Below are positions 44,385 through 56,409 of a DNA stretch of 64,000 bases, in pieces. This DNA is from Hetaerina americana (lineage: Eukaryota; Arthropoda; Insecta; Odonata; Calopterygidae), in assembly GCA_022747635.1 (NCBI GenBank), contig JAKTNV010000062.1, positions 731,501 through 795,500 on the forward strand, written 5' to 3'. How positions within the stretch are numbered: the first letter of the stretch is position 1; each line of letters opens with the position of its first letter. A model generated the notes under the pieces. It saw nothing but the letters and a program-made list of their open reading frames with translations, had not been told where the DNA came from and did not search any database. Position numbers and translations under genes: made by a program.

Positions 44385-45924
44385 AATGAAACCGCTGAAT
44401 AAATACTTTCCGTTTGATTCAAAAACATAACCTGACCTCTTGACTATTAAGAAGGCGCAATCGAAACAAAAGAAGCAACTCTACTCGTCGAATGCGGTTT
44501 ACAGGTGCGCCCTCTTTCGGTGCGGCACACAGGTTGAAACTCCTCGAAGCAATCAAACTGCGCCGGTGAGATTCCATTTAAGAAAAAATAAATTGACCCC
44601 ATTTATTTCGCGATCGGACCACCAGCCCTTAGAATACGCCTCATAGTAACACTACCACGTTCATCCCCGAGTTTGGAAATTGGTCCGCAAATTCTCACCA
44701 ACGCCATCTCTCGACTGTCACGTCTCGAGGAGAGTTTATGCGCCGACTCCACTCTCTCACGTACAACTTCAAACCGCTGAACTTTGAGGAAAGCGACGTG
44801 TGCCCCCGCCCCCCTTAACCCCCCCTTCCCTCCCCTGGGGGCCGAATATCCATCCACAAAGTTAGGGAGGTAATCGGCCCACATATTCCGGATTCATGAC
44901 GAGCGGGGAATAGCAACCAACGGTCGATGGCCCCGGGGGCAAACGGGGGAGGGGGGGGGTGTCTCCCTCCTCCCCATCCCATCCCACCCACCTTCCATTA
45001 TTCGGGTAGAATGGGAACGGTTTTAACGACCCGCAAACAGAGAGAGGATGCCCGGGAGATGATGTACTCTCGCGAGCAAGGTTACGGGCAAAGGAGAAAG
45101 AAATGATTACAGCGGCAGAGGGACCTCCCCCATCTCCAGCGGGGGTGGGTTGGGAGGGGGTGGTTGGGGGCTAAAGCGATGGGCAGCCTCGCCGGGCGTC
45201 ATTATTTTGCACTTTGGAGAACGACTCCGCATTCCACTTCCCACCCCCGCCACACCAAATGGCAACTCCTCACAATGGCACGTTGGAAAGAGGGGGATGT
45301 GCATGGAAAACCAACCCTCCTCCCCCACAGGAACCATCTTCGAACGGAGGAGTAAAAAGGCGGGGGTTGGTTGGCAGGAGGTTGAAGGGGCCAGGGGAGG
45401 AGACTCTTGGTGGATGTTAAACCCGATGGCTCGAAATGGGAGTCCGAGAGGGAGGGAGGGAGGACGGAAAAGGGTTGCCAACCGTCCCGCAACCCCCAGA
45501 ATACATCCAGAATCCGAAAATACAGGCTTCTTGACAACTCCAACGACATCTCCGCTTGAATCTTGTTACGCATTGCCGGGATGTATACTTTCCGATTGAG
45601 ATTTTCATAAGCTGTCACTCCGACTAACCAATTCAGTCCCAGCATGAGAATCTCCTTGGTTTCTTAAAGATTGCTACGAGAACACATTTTGTGGTGCCAC
45701 ACCTTCTACCTGTGGCATTAAGGGGGCGGACCATACCTTCCATGACCATGGATTAATAGCATTTCCCCCTTCTTACCTCCCAGTTCCGCATGAGTTGTTT
45801 CGCTAATGATGGCCCATAATGTCAATGGTCGCGGGCCGTTTTCATGACCTCCTTTTTCGAATAACAACGAACTGTTTTAATGGGTGAAACAGACACTTTC
45901 ACGAAAATATGTTTTCCACTACAG
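44385..45924. other. unassigned, GC-rich 44780-45480
   Basis: Overlapping frames on both strands (for example 149 codons at 45150-45599 plus and 147 codons at 45202-45645 minus) shadow each other and have no domain. Not called. Confidence 0.35.
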
Positions 45925-45927
45925 TTA

Positions 45928-46010
45928 CACATCTACACAGCCGTCGGGAGGACGTGTGGCAGGGGGTGGTACGTCACCAGCCATTCTACATGTATATTCC
46001 CTCTATTTCC
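45928..46010 (-). repeat. LINE 3'-tail relic (minus strand)
   Basis: Reading the plus strand, ACATCTACACAGCCGTCGGG, AGGACGTGTGGCAGGGGGTG and GTACGTCACCAGCC give the inverse of the tail module. Confidence 0.6.
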
Positions 46011-46107
46011 TCATGCACCCTGGCACCCCGCGATCCACACCAAAAACCGCTTGGAAAGGGGGCGACCGTACACCCAATCATGCAACACGCCTACACATAT
46101 ATAGTAC

Positions 46108-46190
46108 ATTACGAGTATTACATGGTTAGCAGCTATTCCTAAGGCATTTATTACGAGTATTACATGGTCAGTAGCTATTCCTATGCCTAC
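46108..46190. repeat. two 42-base tandem repeats
   Basis: ATTACGAGTATTACATGG begins each unit (46108 and 46150); the units differ at a few positions. The length is a multiple of three, so a minus-strand frame repeats a 14-residue unit, but there is no sign of a gene. Confidence 0.75.
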
Positions 46191-46593
46191 AACTAGAGGA
46201 AAAGAAGTAAATAAGTTAAAAGAAGGCAAGCACACAAGAAATTCAGGCACTCATTACCGATTAGTATTCTACCCATTCCGGACGGACAATTCACAAATAC
46301 GATGGACATTATATACATTCTCATGCACCCCACCCGGCACAAGGGCGAACGGCCGGGGGGCGACGGGACACCAGATTTCGGGAGAGTGTTTTGTGGGTAT
46401 TTACTCTTGTACTAATCCCCTTTTTTCGACAGTGTGCACCTATTATTTTATTTGGTGCCCACCCTTTTATTGTTGTTACGAACAGTTCGCGGGAAAAACA
46501 AATATTTGTATGCATCAGTTCGACAATGTGACTCTGTAAGTTTGTAGTGATTGTCGGCCCTGGCAATGTAATTGGGAGCCCAATTACTATATA
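46191..46593 (-). pseudogene. LINE D 3' part (left of mariner)
   Basis: On the minus strand it reads NWAPNYIARADNHYKLTESHCRTDAYKYLFFPRTVRNNNKR and then a UTR homologous to 10570-10780. The mariner splits it inside the codons before NWAPNYI; the other part continues at 47347. Confidence 0.75.
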
Positions 46594-47346
46594 CCAGGGT
46601 CATCCGGAAAGTAGTACCCGTTCGTGCCGCATGAAGTGCTGACGACGCGAGTAGCCGCTGGACGAGGTCAGATAGCTTCAGTGGCTTGTCTGCCTTCTCT
46701 GAGCCAAGTTGCGTGACGCTAGCATTGCCTGTGTTGTTTCTGTGATTGTTTACAATGTTTAAAAAAATTGAGAACGCCGCCAGTTGTGAAGTGAGGGCAG
46801 TGATTAAATTCCTCAATGCAAGAAACGTTCGCCCATGTGATATTCATCGCCAATTAAAGGAGGTGTATGGAGACAATGTAATGGACGAGTCGTCTGTTCG
46901 GCGGTGGTGTCGCAACTTCAACATGGGGAGGGGGAACACACACGACGATGAGCGTTCGGAGAGACCGTCTGTCATTACAGACCAACTGGTGAGCTCAGTT
47001 GACGAATTCGTGAGGAACGATCGGCGCGTCACAATTGATGACATCTGTGAGCATTTTCCCAATGTTTCTCGAACAATTGTTCATGAAATTGTTAAACACC
47101 ATCTGCATTATGCAAAAATTTGTGCAAGATGGGTCCCTCGCGTATCTCAATGAGCTGGCGGCGAAGGACTATGCAGCAGGAATACAGAAACTTGTCACAC
47201 GTTATGACAAATGCCTTAATTTGCTTGGAGATTATGTTGAGAAGTAGTTTAAAGTATCCTCTTTCAAATAAAATTTTTTATGTTTGTTAATATTTACTTT
47301 TGTGTCTTTATTTCACGAACGGGTACTACTTTCCGGATGACCCTCG
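46594..47346 (+). mobile_element. mariner, internally deleted (753 bp)
   Basis: The 33-bp terminal inverted repeats (46594-46626 and 47314-47346) begin CCAGGGTCATCCGGAAAG and match except for one base near the tip. A TA duplication lies on each side (46592-46593, 47347-47348), the usual mariner target. Complete relatives are near 1.3 kb, so roughly 550 bases are missing. With intact ends it could have been moved by an enzyme supplied elsewhere. Confidence 0.92.
46755..47153 (+). pseudogene. mariner transposase, N-terminal half only
   Basis: 132 codons from MFKKIENAASCEVRAVIKFLNARNVRPCDIHRQL. This is the paired helix-turn-helix DNA-binding region, including SSVRRWCRNF, a linker rich in R/D/E, and ITIDDICEHFPNVSRTIVHEIV-like residues. 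It ends just after KICARWVPR. The DD34D catalytic domain is deleted. The true C-terminus, SLAYLNELAAKDYAAGIQKLVTRYDKCLNLLGDYVEK, follows in another frame (about 47133-47247). It cannot catalyse transposition but might still bind ends. Confidence 0.9.
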
Positions 47347-47348
47347 TA

Positions 47349-47750
47349 GCTATAATTGCGGATGCAAAACCACACGCTTTGTATCTTTGTAATAGGTTTG
47401 TTTAATCTGGCCCTGAGTCTTCGCATATCTAAAGGTTCCCACCCTATAATTCTCCTCTATTAGGTGTATGACGCTTAGTGACCTTTGTAACGAGTTTTTC
47501 ACGAACCTAGCGGCCTTTCTCTGTACTCTATTCAATTCTGTGATCAATGTTTTTTGAAATGGATCACAAATGCTCGCCGCTTATTCAACGTGAGGCCTTA
47601 GTAAAGATAAATAGAATGTTTCCTTCACTTTTTCGTCGCTACACCTTCCGACTATACGTTTGACGAATGCCAGCATTTTTGAGCGCCACTCCACAAATAG
47701 TGCGCTTATGTTCCCCCAAGATGCAATGGTGACCCCCTCCCAAGTATTTT
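47349..47750 (-). pseudogene. LINE D (right of mariner)
   Basis: The minus strand carries FVKNSLQRSLSVIHLIEENYRVGTFRYAKTQGQIKQTYYKDTKRVVLHPQL and, further upstream in sense, ELNRVQRKAARF with earlier RT-terminal residues. It joins with 46593 once the mariner is removed. Premature stops are present, for example near 47560-47590. Confidence 0.75.
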
Positions 47751-47751
47751 A

Positions 47752-48030
47752 CTTCTCATCTACATCTAAAGCTACATAATACCCCGCAAGCCGCCGCAAG
47801 GGCGTGTGGCGGGGGGTGTTAGGTCACCAACCGTAAAAAGGAACAATACCACATGTAAAACAACAACATGGAAAATGCTACCCACAGCAGCGCACACACT
47901 CATGCAAAAATCCCTTCATCCAACACTCATGCAAACACGTATGCCAATAATCAGCTAAAAAACTGCACCCCAGGATGCAGCACGAAAGCCATCCAACAAT
48001 GGGCAAGCCAGGACACAACAAGCAAGGATG
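47752..48030 (-). repeat. LINE A tail (minus strand)
   Basis: CATCTACATCTAAAGCTACATAATACCCCGCAAG starts the module. The UTR follows to ACAACAAGCAAG, parallel to 320-590. No coding sequence. Confidence 0.8.
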
Positions 48031-48254
48031 CTTCTTCATCCACGACGCTCGCTCATACCAACACCTCCGAGTTTGTTAAGTTGGTGCAGTTTCGTTGTGT
48101 TTTCTTTTGTTTGTTACATTTCTTCGTGTTTAATTCCAGTCGCCATTCTTCACGCCATCTTTGAACGTTCACTAACATTTGTGTGTGTGTGTATTCGGCA
48201 TGCCTTTTCTGGGATTTTCAATGAATACGCTTCCTTTCTCCTAAGCGTTCTTTA

Positions 48255-48330
48255 AACACGCTTCCAAACCCTTACCCATCTTACCTGGTGCTTGCACCCC
48301 CTGCCACACACATTTTCGTAGAAGTAGAGT
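48255..48330 (+). repeat. faint LINE 3' tail
   Basis: CTTGCACCCCCTGCCACACACATTTTCGTAGAAGTAGAG is an eroded version of the tail module. Confidence 0.4.
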
Positions 48331-48494
48331 GTTTGCGCATATGAGCAAAAGTACACATGTTCACTCAGGTGTATGCAGGTATGCATGAACTCGTATTTAT
48401 TTTATTTTTATTTATTCAGTACAAGTCCGAAAACAGCGCATTCTGGCCTTTACATCGAACTATTAACAACGATAACAATGATCACATTTACAAA

Positions 48495-48596
48495 CACCCA
48501 AGCCCTAGGTGGAGAAAAACTCACCCCGGCGGGAATCGAACCCGCGACCCTTGGAATGGCAGACGAGGACGTTACCCCGCCGCCACCGGGGTCGGA
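48495..48596 (-). mobile_element. tRNA-derived SINE head
   Basis: On the minus strand, GGTGGCGGCGGGGTAACGTC provides an A-box-like D arm and GGGTTCGATTCCC (48532-48544) a perfect B box, with a GCGGG/CCCGC T stem. It continues with GGTGAGTTTTTCTCC and a non-tRNA body. The acceptor stem is imperfect and no 3' CCA-side pairing is convincing, so this is a SINE rather than a tRNA gene. Confidence 0.6.
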
Positions 48597-48639
48597 TTTC
48601 TACATGAATGAATGGTGCCCCAACTCCATTTGCGAATAA

Positions 48640-49650
48640 AAGACACTTCGGGGCTGTTCGTGAAAAGGAAGCGGCGTTCACTCTCACGGGATGACATGCG
48701 GGGGGGGGGATTCTTTCTCCTCGGGAGTGGTCAGTTCCATTGAATCAAATCTTCCCAGGTTGGCAGCCCTGAGGGGCGGGAGGTTCCGAAAGAGATCTCG
48801 GTGGGGCGGTTACGGGAGACCCTGTGGGAGGAGGGAACAAGCTGACGGGAAGGGTTTCCCAGAAGGAGGGCGGGGAGAGGGGGCGTGGGTGGAGGGGGGG
48901 GCGAAGAAGATGAAGGAAAGAAGGAGAAAGGGGAGGGAGGGTGAAAGGGAAGAAGGCACGGGGGGGATCGTGTGTTCGCTGGGGGTGGTGTCGGGGATGA
49001 ACAATTACTTAAGGGGAGAGTGTGCGTGGGGGAGGGTGGGGAGGGGATAGGAACGGTTTCGAGTGCCGGGGGAGGGAAGCAGAGAGAGAGAGATATATTT
49101 CATTGGCGGGGGAGGAACCCTCTCACGACTCCTTAAAGGTGACAATGGGGCGATCTCCGGAGCGTAGCTTTCTTTCTTTCCGGACGGGTCGGTCGGCCGG
49201 GGGAGGCAGCTGGGGGAGGGGTGGGCGGAGGCTTCGAAGGAGTGAAAGTGCACGGCTATTACGTAGAAGGGCGGTCGGAGGGTGGAGGAGGGCACGAGGA
49301 GGAGAAGGGCGAAAAGCGCCCTCCGAACTGACCCCCCCACCCCCCCGGCGAATTCCCTTCCCCTCACCCTCGGTTCCACCGAGGGTATGTGCTCGCTCGC
49401 ATTAGGGCACCTCACATTTCGATATCGGCGAAGCAGGCGTGTCTCCCCCCTCCCCTCCCCAATGCCCACGCATTTGAGGAATGCTATCCGGTGCTGATTA
49501 ACATATAGTATACGCGTCCGCACGCAATACTCACAAGCAGTCGCCAAGGTGTACTACGGTGTGTGATAGGGCACCGAGACACGAATGCAACACAACAATT
49601 TGGTGCAGTCGTACATTTGAATGCATGTTATCTCAAATGCAGAAACACTC
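48640..49650. other. unassigned purine-rich, GC-rich DNA
   Basis: Long G/A runs on the plus strand generate frames on both strands (up to 180 codons at 49005-49547 minus) with low-complexity residues. Not called as genes. Confidence 0.35.
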
Positions 49651-49654
49651 GCGG

Positions 49655-49765
49655 TTTTACAAGCCTACATCTGCAAAAATACCTCGCGATCCACCACTAA
49701 GGTGAGTGGCAGGGGGTCAAGCACTATGTGGGGTGGGGAAGGGATATGGGAGAGAAAGGGTGTTT
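49655..49765 (-). repeat. divergent LINE 3' tail (minus strand)
   Basis: CCTACATCTGCAAAAATACC, TCGCGATCCACCACTAAGG and TGAGTGGCAGGGGGTCAAGC keep the order and stem-loop of the module with many substitutions. Confidence 0.5.
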
Positions 49766-50869
49766 GAAGGGTGAGGGAAAGGGGAAGAAATTTATCCGAT
49801 AAAAATCTCTGAAAACATGTCTGGACCCACGACCACAAAATGGAAAAAACTAAATCCAAAGAAGCGCTAATTTCACCCACCACAAAAGTTCTCAGAAATC
49901 GATGGACCGCCACTCAGGAAAGATAGGTTATGGTGACCTGGGAAGCAAGATGGGGTAAATTGCGTTAATCCGTGGTCAAGGAACTAATGGTCCCCACCCA
50001 TAACGTCACAGTGGTAGAATGTGTGTCATACTGCAGTACCTTATATTCACCGTGAAATTAAAGTTGTGTTTGAATAATCCATTAGTTTGCTAAAATTCTA
50101 GCGACCACCTGGGCCTTTGAGCGCGACCCGTTCCCCTCATCGCCCATTCCCAGACGCTACTCCCAGCGTCCGGCATCTTTAATGAGCGCCTCCATCGCTC
50201 CCGGGGGCAGTTCACTCCACTCGACACGCGCCCACAGTCCGCCCGAAATACTGTTATCGGCATGGATCGCCAATTTCAGTAATTTAAAATGAAAAAAGCA
50301 ACAAACTACAATTATATCCAGCTCAAACAAAATAAGGATAAAAGTGGCGAGAGACATATTTCATGTTCGCAATGAAGCTTCTTCCCAAACAGATCTTTCT
50401 CCAACTCCACCCTCGGCGTGCCATGGCGCTAATTGAAGAGTCAACAAGACGCCCGACGTCGAGGTCAACTCCTTCCGCGTCGAGGTAGCCGCTCACCGTT
50501 TGTGTCCACGTCGGAGCACGCGAGAATGAGAGGAGCACCCGGGGGATGAGGGGGGGAATACCGGGGGGGGGGGTTATGGAAAAAACGAGCACCGGCGCCC
50601 AACCGTAGAGGGCACCCCTACGGCAAGCGGCGCTTATTCGCAAATTAAAACAAACCACAAACCCCTCCTCAACAAAACAAAAGAAAAAGGAAAGACTTGC
50701 ACAGACGACCGACGTAAACGGCTTACGGCCTCCGAGGTCCATCTTCAAGGTCGACCATTTGATGGCGGAGGGCGTTCCACACAAACGAGAGGGCAAAAGA
50801 AAAGAAGGGGCGGCGGGCGGGTGCGCAGGGATGGCAACACGAGGGCAGAGAAGAGAGTCTGACCCAGAG
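49766..50869. other. unassigned DNA
   Basis: A 157-codon minus-strand frame (50323-50796) has no recognisable domain; I note it without calling a gene. Confidence 0.3.
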
Positions 50870-50872
50870 TTC

Positions 50873-51033
50873 TACATCTACATAATACCCCGCAAGCCGC
50901 CGCAAGGGCGTGTGGCGGGGGGTGTTAGGTCACCAACCGTAAAAAGGAAAAATACCACAGGCAAAAAAACAACACGGAAAATTACACCCACAGCAGCGCA
51001 CACACTCATGCAAAAATCCCTTCATCCAATACT
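50873..51033 (-). repeat. LINE A tail, shortened
   Basis: It runs from CTACATCTACATAATACCCC to CATCCAATACTAT, closely matching the other LINE A tails but ending after 160 bases. Confidence 0.8.
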
Positions 51034-51779
51034 ATACAATACCAGAGTTAAAGAAAGAAAGGTGCGTGCGTGCAGGAGAAGAGAACAAGCGAAGGGAGGG
51101 GCACGCATGGCTCTCTCTTGGATTTCCCCGCTCGCGCATGCGCTGAAGGGGCTAGGAGGAGGATGTGATAGGCAGGCGGATAAGAGGCAACTATGGTTGG
51201 GACAGTTCACTCATCCATTGGGCTCCTTGGAGCACTACGGACAAGGTGTCCGAGACTTGGACGTCCTCTTTGGCCCCTGTCTTATGTTCCCAGTCGAGAT
51301 TATGTATTTCCCGCCGGGCTGAAGACAGTGACAATCAGAATGGCATTCAAATTATGTCCGTAGATTCGAACACTGGGATAAATTAGATAGTCATAGACGA
51401 CGTCACATGCCTGGTTTTTTAAATAAAAAGTATCGGGACAAGTTTCGCAAAAATTAATTTATTTCAGATATTTCATTCATTCCTCAAAATTCTTCCGTGT
51501 GCTTCTTCCCTTGAGCGCGCCGACATTCACTTCAGGCCTTGCGATTTTTCCACGACTCGAAGGCTCCCTGGTAGGCGGCGGAAGGGCCTTCAGGGTACTA
51601 CGCGTGCGAGCGTCTATGTCGACACGTTGGGTCCCATTCGGTGGTGTCCTTTGAGGGAGGGAGGGAATTCACTTTTACAGGGAATAGGGAAATGGTCGGC
51701 CGGTGTCAAGTCTGTAAGGGGCATGGGGAATCATCGCGATACCATTGCAGAGAAGGTCTCGTGTTCGATGCATATCACA

Positions 51780-51930
51780 TGGTGTATTTTTACGCATGTA
51801 CGTAGTCGCAAATATATATTCATATGAAAATATGAACTAATATTTCTTCATGCATGGCCGGTGCCGTAATCACCCCATGCCAAACGCTCTTGCGGCGGCT
51901 TGCGATGCCTATTTTACAAGTAGATTTCGG
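51780..51930 (+). repeat. LINE 3'-tail relic
   Basis: TTCATGCATGGCCGGTGCCG is followed by CACCCCATGCCAAACGCTCTTGCGGCGGCTTGCGATGCC and AAGTAGATT. The inner GGCGGCTTGCG is conserved. Confidence 0.6.
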
Positions 51931-52532
51931 TGCAGAAGGAACGTAGATTGAAAATATGACACGACGGATAGGAGATATGTCTTTCGCGAAATGTGTTAAG
52001 AACCAAAAGTGAATGTCGTCTACATTTACGGCGACATACGCGCCAGATTGGAAACATTTTTTCCAATAATCATGAATATACATTTAAAATGCTTATAAAT
52101 GCAAATACTTGTAAATCACTCAGCATTTTTTTCATTCGGTTCCGTATAATACACGCTCTATTTATACTATATGAGTACTGTGCATTCGACCTAATGAGCA
52201 ATGCAACCCTTATTTACTTCATGCGAACAACATGATATTGATCAAAATATGATTCCATTTGTGAAAGATGCTTCAGTAACACGATCAACGGTATTGGGGG
52301 GGGGGGCGCGGATGTTTGCATTGCATTTGAAATCAGCTTGATTGCATACTTAAATGAACGATGCCAAAATCACATACGCACAAGAACATTCATGTCGATT
52401 ATCGAAAATAAATCAATGATTAGCAAACAATCTTTTGAATAAATTATGCGTTTTAAAAACCCGCGCCAGAATTGAAGCCCCTCGAAGACATTGCGCAGGA
52501 AACAATTGCTATCGCAAACGAACATGGAGAGT

Positions 52533-52708
52533 GAAAGACTCTCCATTCTCGGAATGTCACCGCGTAGGTTGTTTTTCTGACAGAACAGTTTCGCCCGTGT
52601 TCCGACGAGCGTCTGCACTTCGACCTGAAGATGCTCGTTGAAATACGGGCGAAACTTCTGTCAGAAAAACAACCTAAGCGGTGACATTCCGAGAATGGAG
52701 AGTCTTTC
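52533..52708. mobile_element. foldback pair of Penelope-type ends (P1-like core)
   Basis: The arms 52533-52617 and 52622-52708 pair with one mismatch and a 2-base indel over their outer 60 bases. Reading outward on the plus strand, CTGAAGATGCTCG, a loop and CGGGCGAAACTTCTGTCAG (52625-52665) mirror the P1 element end at 29009-29040. No (TA)n lies next to it, which sets it apart from the other pairs. Confidence 0.65.
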
Positions 52709-54950
52709 ATCTGGACGCCGCGTAAATCTACGATCCCAGAGAACGAGGAGAGTGACGTCGAACTATGGTGGATGGAGGGATTTAAATAAAAATATCACTA
52801 AAACTGAGAGTAAGAGTGTTGAATCAGAATGCACGCAATATATACCAAACTAACAGATTACGAGAAAAAAATGAAACGGCTCTTAAAAATTGATTACATA
52901 AAGAATGATACGCAAGTATATAACATATGATAAAACACCACGGGATAAAAAATATCGATTCAAACAAAAAGGTTTGGATGTCATTGGGTGGGAACATAAT
53001 TTACAACACTTTAACCGCCAAGCGATTGGTGCAGCATTCCGGGGTAATGTTCTTCAAATGTTTCCATGATAACAGTGAGCGTCGAAGGGGATTCATTGTT
53101 TATCTGGAAAGCTGTGAAAGTCATAGCACTGTTGCCATGGGTGCGACCGCAAGACACGCAGTTTGAGAAGAAATGAAATGAAATGGAAGGTTTAATCTGG
53201 GAATAAGCTGTGAAAACAATAAAAAAACAAGGAAATAAAGCAAATGAAATTGCAGGGGAGAAGGCGGAATACGATCAAAACGGTTCCTTTTCCATTTCTC
53301 TTCAACGCCACCGCTCACGTGTGGCGAATTCGCACTCTCTCCCATTCGAAAAGATTTCCACGTCAAAACAATTTGCGGCTCAAGAGTTATGAGCAGCGGG
53401 AGGAAGAGGAGAATAATTATGAAGCACGTGAAAACGGGAAGGGCAGGAAACCGAGAAACGGACACTCGGCAAGACGAGCGGAAGAATGAAAAAATAAAAA
53501 AAAAGACGACCGAGCAATTCAAATTTGTAAAAAATAAAAACGGTGGAGACTAGAGGAACCATTCTGATACAGAAAACTTAAATTAATATGAATTTATAAT
53601 CGTGAGACAAATTTATGATAGGAAGATTAATTAATCTTACATTAAATTATAATTTACGTCACGAGGAACGGTTTAATGAATGCGATAAGAAGTCCGGGGT
53701 CGAGCGATAGATATTATTCCTTTATTCTCCCGACTCCCGAGGAAAAGGGGGGCGAGGGTGAGTAAGGGGGCAGAGGTCCACGGGGGGGAGGGTGGTGTCG
53801 GAGAAAGAGGGAGGGTGGGGTGGGGCTTCATTCTACCCTCCGCGGCGCTTGTTAATGGGTCGGCTGCTTTGAAGAGACCCCAGAAATGTTCAAAGAATAG
53901 GGGGCTCGGCCCGCTAGCTTGGAGAAGTCTCGGGACGAAAAAATGATAAAAAAAGAAAATAAAGAAAAAACCTTCCGAAAGAACTAATAAGGCGAGTGCC
54001 ATTGCTCACGATGGAAGAAGAAGGCCGTAGCTTCAATCTTGAGGGCGTCTTTCCTTCATCTCACGCGAGCGAGGTGTTTAGGAGGGCAGGGAGAGGTCAC
54101 CACTTCACCAACTCCGCGGTATTTATTATAAATGCTTCCAATGAAACAGTATGAAGAGGACGGCGATTAGACGCGGAGAGGCCACGCCCGGTGCAATGGC
54201 CTAACATGCTCAGTGCCCGGGTTAAATTTCTTTCCAGAAGTAGCCCGGTGGTGATACCGAAAATACGAGTACGTGCGATGATTTCCCAGTTACGCCTCAT
54301 CTCATTACTAGGGAGGGTCACGTGAGAACCTTGTAACACCACTACATATATATATACTGTATACAGTGGGTCGCGGTACGATAAATCCCGAAATACCATG
54401 GCTTTAAGTGCTTTGTAATGACAGAGGCGCCAATATATGGTGTGCCTGATCTGGTCAAGGGGAGTCCATTGGAGAATTAATAATGTTGTTCAGGATCTGC
54501 TTGGCCCTCACTTGCAGTGAACTTGTTGGACTGTGAGAGATGACCGATGTCCATTCATTGATGACTTTCAGGTTTTCATTCCTTCACTACTCAACAAGCA
54601 AATGAGCGGATGCAGGTCGTTTGGCGGTGAATGTTGCAAATACCGCTGAATTGTTTACACAATTGTTGCACCATATAGTTAGTTGGTGCCATCTGGCATT
54701 TTACTGCTGTGGGAAAGTCATGAAGGATTTCAGTTGATTCACCATCGTACAGGAAATCTCTAGGTATATGTATCACCTCGTAGATAATGTTTAGAAAAAA
54801 CTTATTTATTTAAATTAGATATAATCACCTATTTTATGCATCCATACACAGACACTGCATACATCATACGGATATCCGGCTAAAAATTACATTCCCAAGG
54901 ATATGAGATAAGGGAAGAAGAGGGAACACATACTAAAAGGACATTTGCCC
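52709..54950. other. unassigned DNA
   Basis: I recognise no coding domain. There is a purine-rich run at 53745-53820 with shadow frames. Confidence 0.35.
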
Positions 54951-54954
54951 TGTT

Positions 54955-55503
54955 CGAATGCTTGCCTATGCACATGAAGGCAGGACAAGTGGATGGAGAC
55001 AGAATAAGCTGAGGGCCAATGAGATGCCGGAGACGGTCGCGGAGCGGAGGAATGCTGGGAAGGCGATGTGGAGGGAGGAAATGATGAACAAGAGGCAGCG
55101 GCAACCACTACGCACGTTCAAAGAACACCCGAGGTTGGAAACAAGGCGGCAGTTCATAAATACAATCCTATGGATCGGAAACATGGAACATTGGGAAAGA
55201 GGACCGGCCCAGAATAATAAAAGCCTTTGAAACATGGTGCTGAAGATTAAATGGACAGGAAGAGCGAGGAACGGTGCAGTATGCAAAAGAGGAAAAGACC
55301 ACAAGGAAAGAATTCTACGGCAGAGAAGAACTAGATGAATGGAACACGCGTTGAAGCACAGAGGATTATTTGCAAGCATAATAGAAGGCAGAATTGAAGG
55401 GAAGATTCATCGACGAGGACCAAGGGATAAGTACATAGGACGGAGTAAGAATGACATAAAACAGAAAAAGTATCAAAGGGTACTTGAATTAATATACATG
55501 TAA
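54955..55503 (+). pseudogene. old RTE-like retrotransposon relic (different from LINE C)
   Basis: Fragments in several frames: IKAFETWC (near 55215), LKWTGRARN-like residues, and MEHALKHRGLFASIIEGRIEGKIHRRGPRDKYIGRSKNDIKQKKYQ (from 55337). This is the WMGHVLRH-LL-IIEGRIEGKRGRGRPR-type C-terminus of RTE/BovB elements. Frameshifts and stops are frequent. Confidence 0.65.
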
Positions 55504-56004
55504 ATATGTGTGTGCGTGTGTGTATGGACGTACGTGCGTGAATAATACGTAATATAACACAGCCCTTATTAATTTGTCTTATTTTAATTTTATTTATAGT
55601 TACAGTTAACTGACTTCCAAGAGCATTACCCTCTGAAATGGGTGTGACAGAAAATATGTCGTCGGCAATAAGATTCCATTTTCCGCTTCTTGGACCGGAA
55701 TTCGATAAGGAGGGCGTCGGTGGACATGGCTGCAGGGCTCATATAATATAATGAAATGCCTGGAAACGTTTAATCAAGGAGGTAATCTCGTGAGGCGCTT
55801 TTGACGACGCAAAATGAATTTTTCGGGCCATGAGATTAGTGTCTCTTTTACTTATTACATTGGCCTTTGGCCTTTTGACGCGAGATAAGAGGGCGGCAGT
55901 CGGACGACCGAGACAAAAATGCACAAAATCACCGAGATTCAATGCTTCAGCACGAATGATGCATTCTCTGTCAAAATCATCCCGACAATGTTCTACATCG
56001 ACAT

Positions 56005-56110
56005 GTTGCCCTGAAATCCACCGATATGTCGCGTGGCAGAGAGTGGTTCAACACCAGGAATATAAAAACGGAAATTATGTTTTTCTTCATTGCAAATGGC
56101 CAAAAATATG
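56005..56110 (-). repeat. very faint LINE 3' tail
   Basis: CACCGATATGTCGCGTGGCAGAGAGTGGTTCAACACCAGG keeps the GTGTGGCAG-GGGT-type words of the module on the minus strand. Confidence 0.3.
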
Positions 56111-56409
56111 TAAATAAATTGAAATAATGGAGACACTGTTGATACAAGTTAAACGCCGTACGGTAACCAAGTGGAAAGCGATTATCCCCCCACGAGCTTT
56201 TAGTAACAAGAATACGAGTGGAATTAAGGCATAATGAAATCATGAGAACAGATTGCGGCAATCGGAATAAAAATAGAATCATTTCTTTGCCCTAGCGCCG
56301 TCCTTTTTCCGTTATTATAATCACTTGTAGTTTGTGGGAGCGATAACATCTTACGAATCTTACATCTTACTCGTAATTTATTACCAATGAAGCGTAATGT
56401 CAGTTTGAA

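Noticed and set aside
45150..45645. Overlapping 149- and 147-codon frames on opposite strands
   Set aside because: They mirror each other, and neither has a motif.
48522..48593. Functional tRNA gene
   Set aside because: The B box is good but the acceptor and anticodon arms do not fold well, and a SINE-type body follows.
49005..49547. 180-codon minus-strand frame
   Set aside because: Lies over a GA-rich run with low-complexity translation; no domain.
51640..51780. SINE suggested by GTGTTCGATGC
   Set aside because: Only a weak B-box resemblance with no A box at the proper distance.
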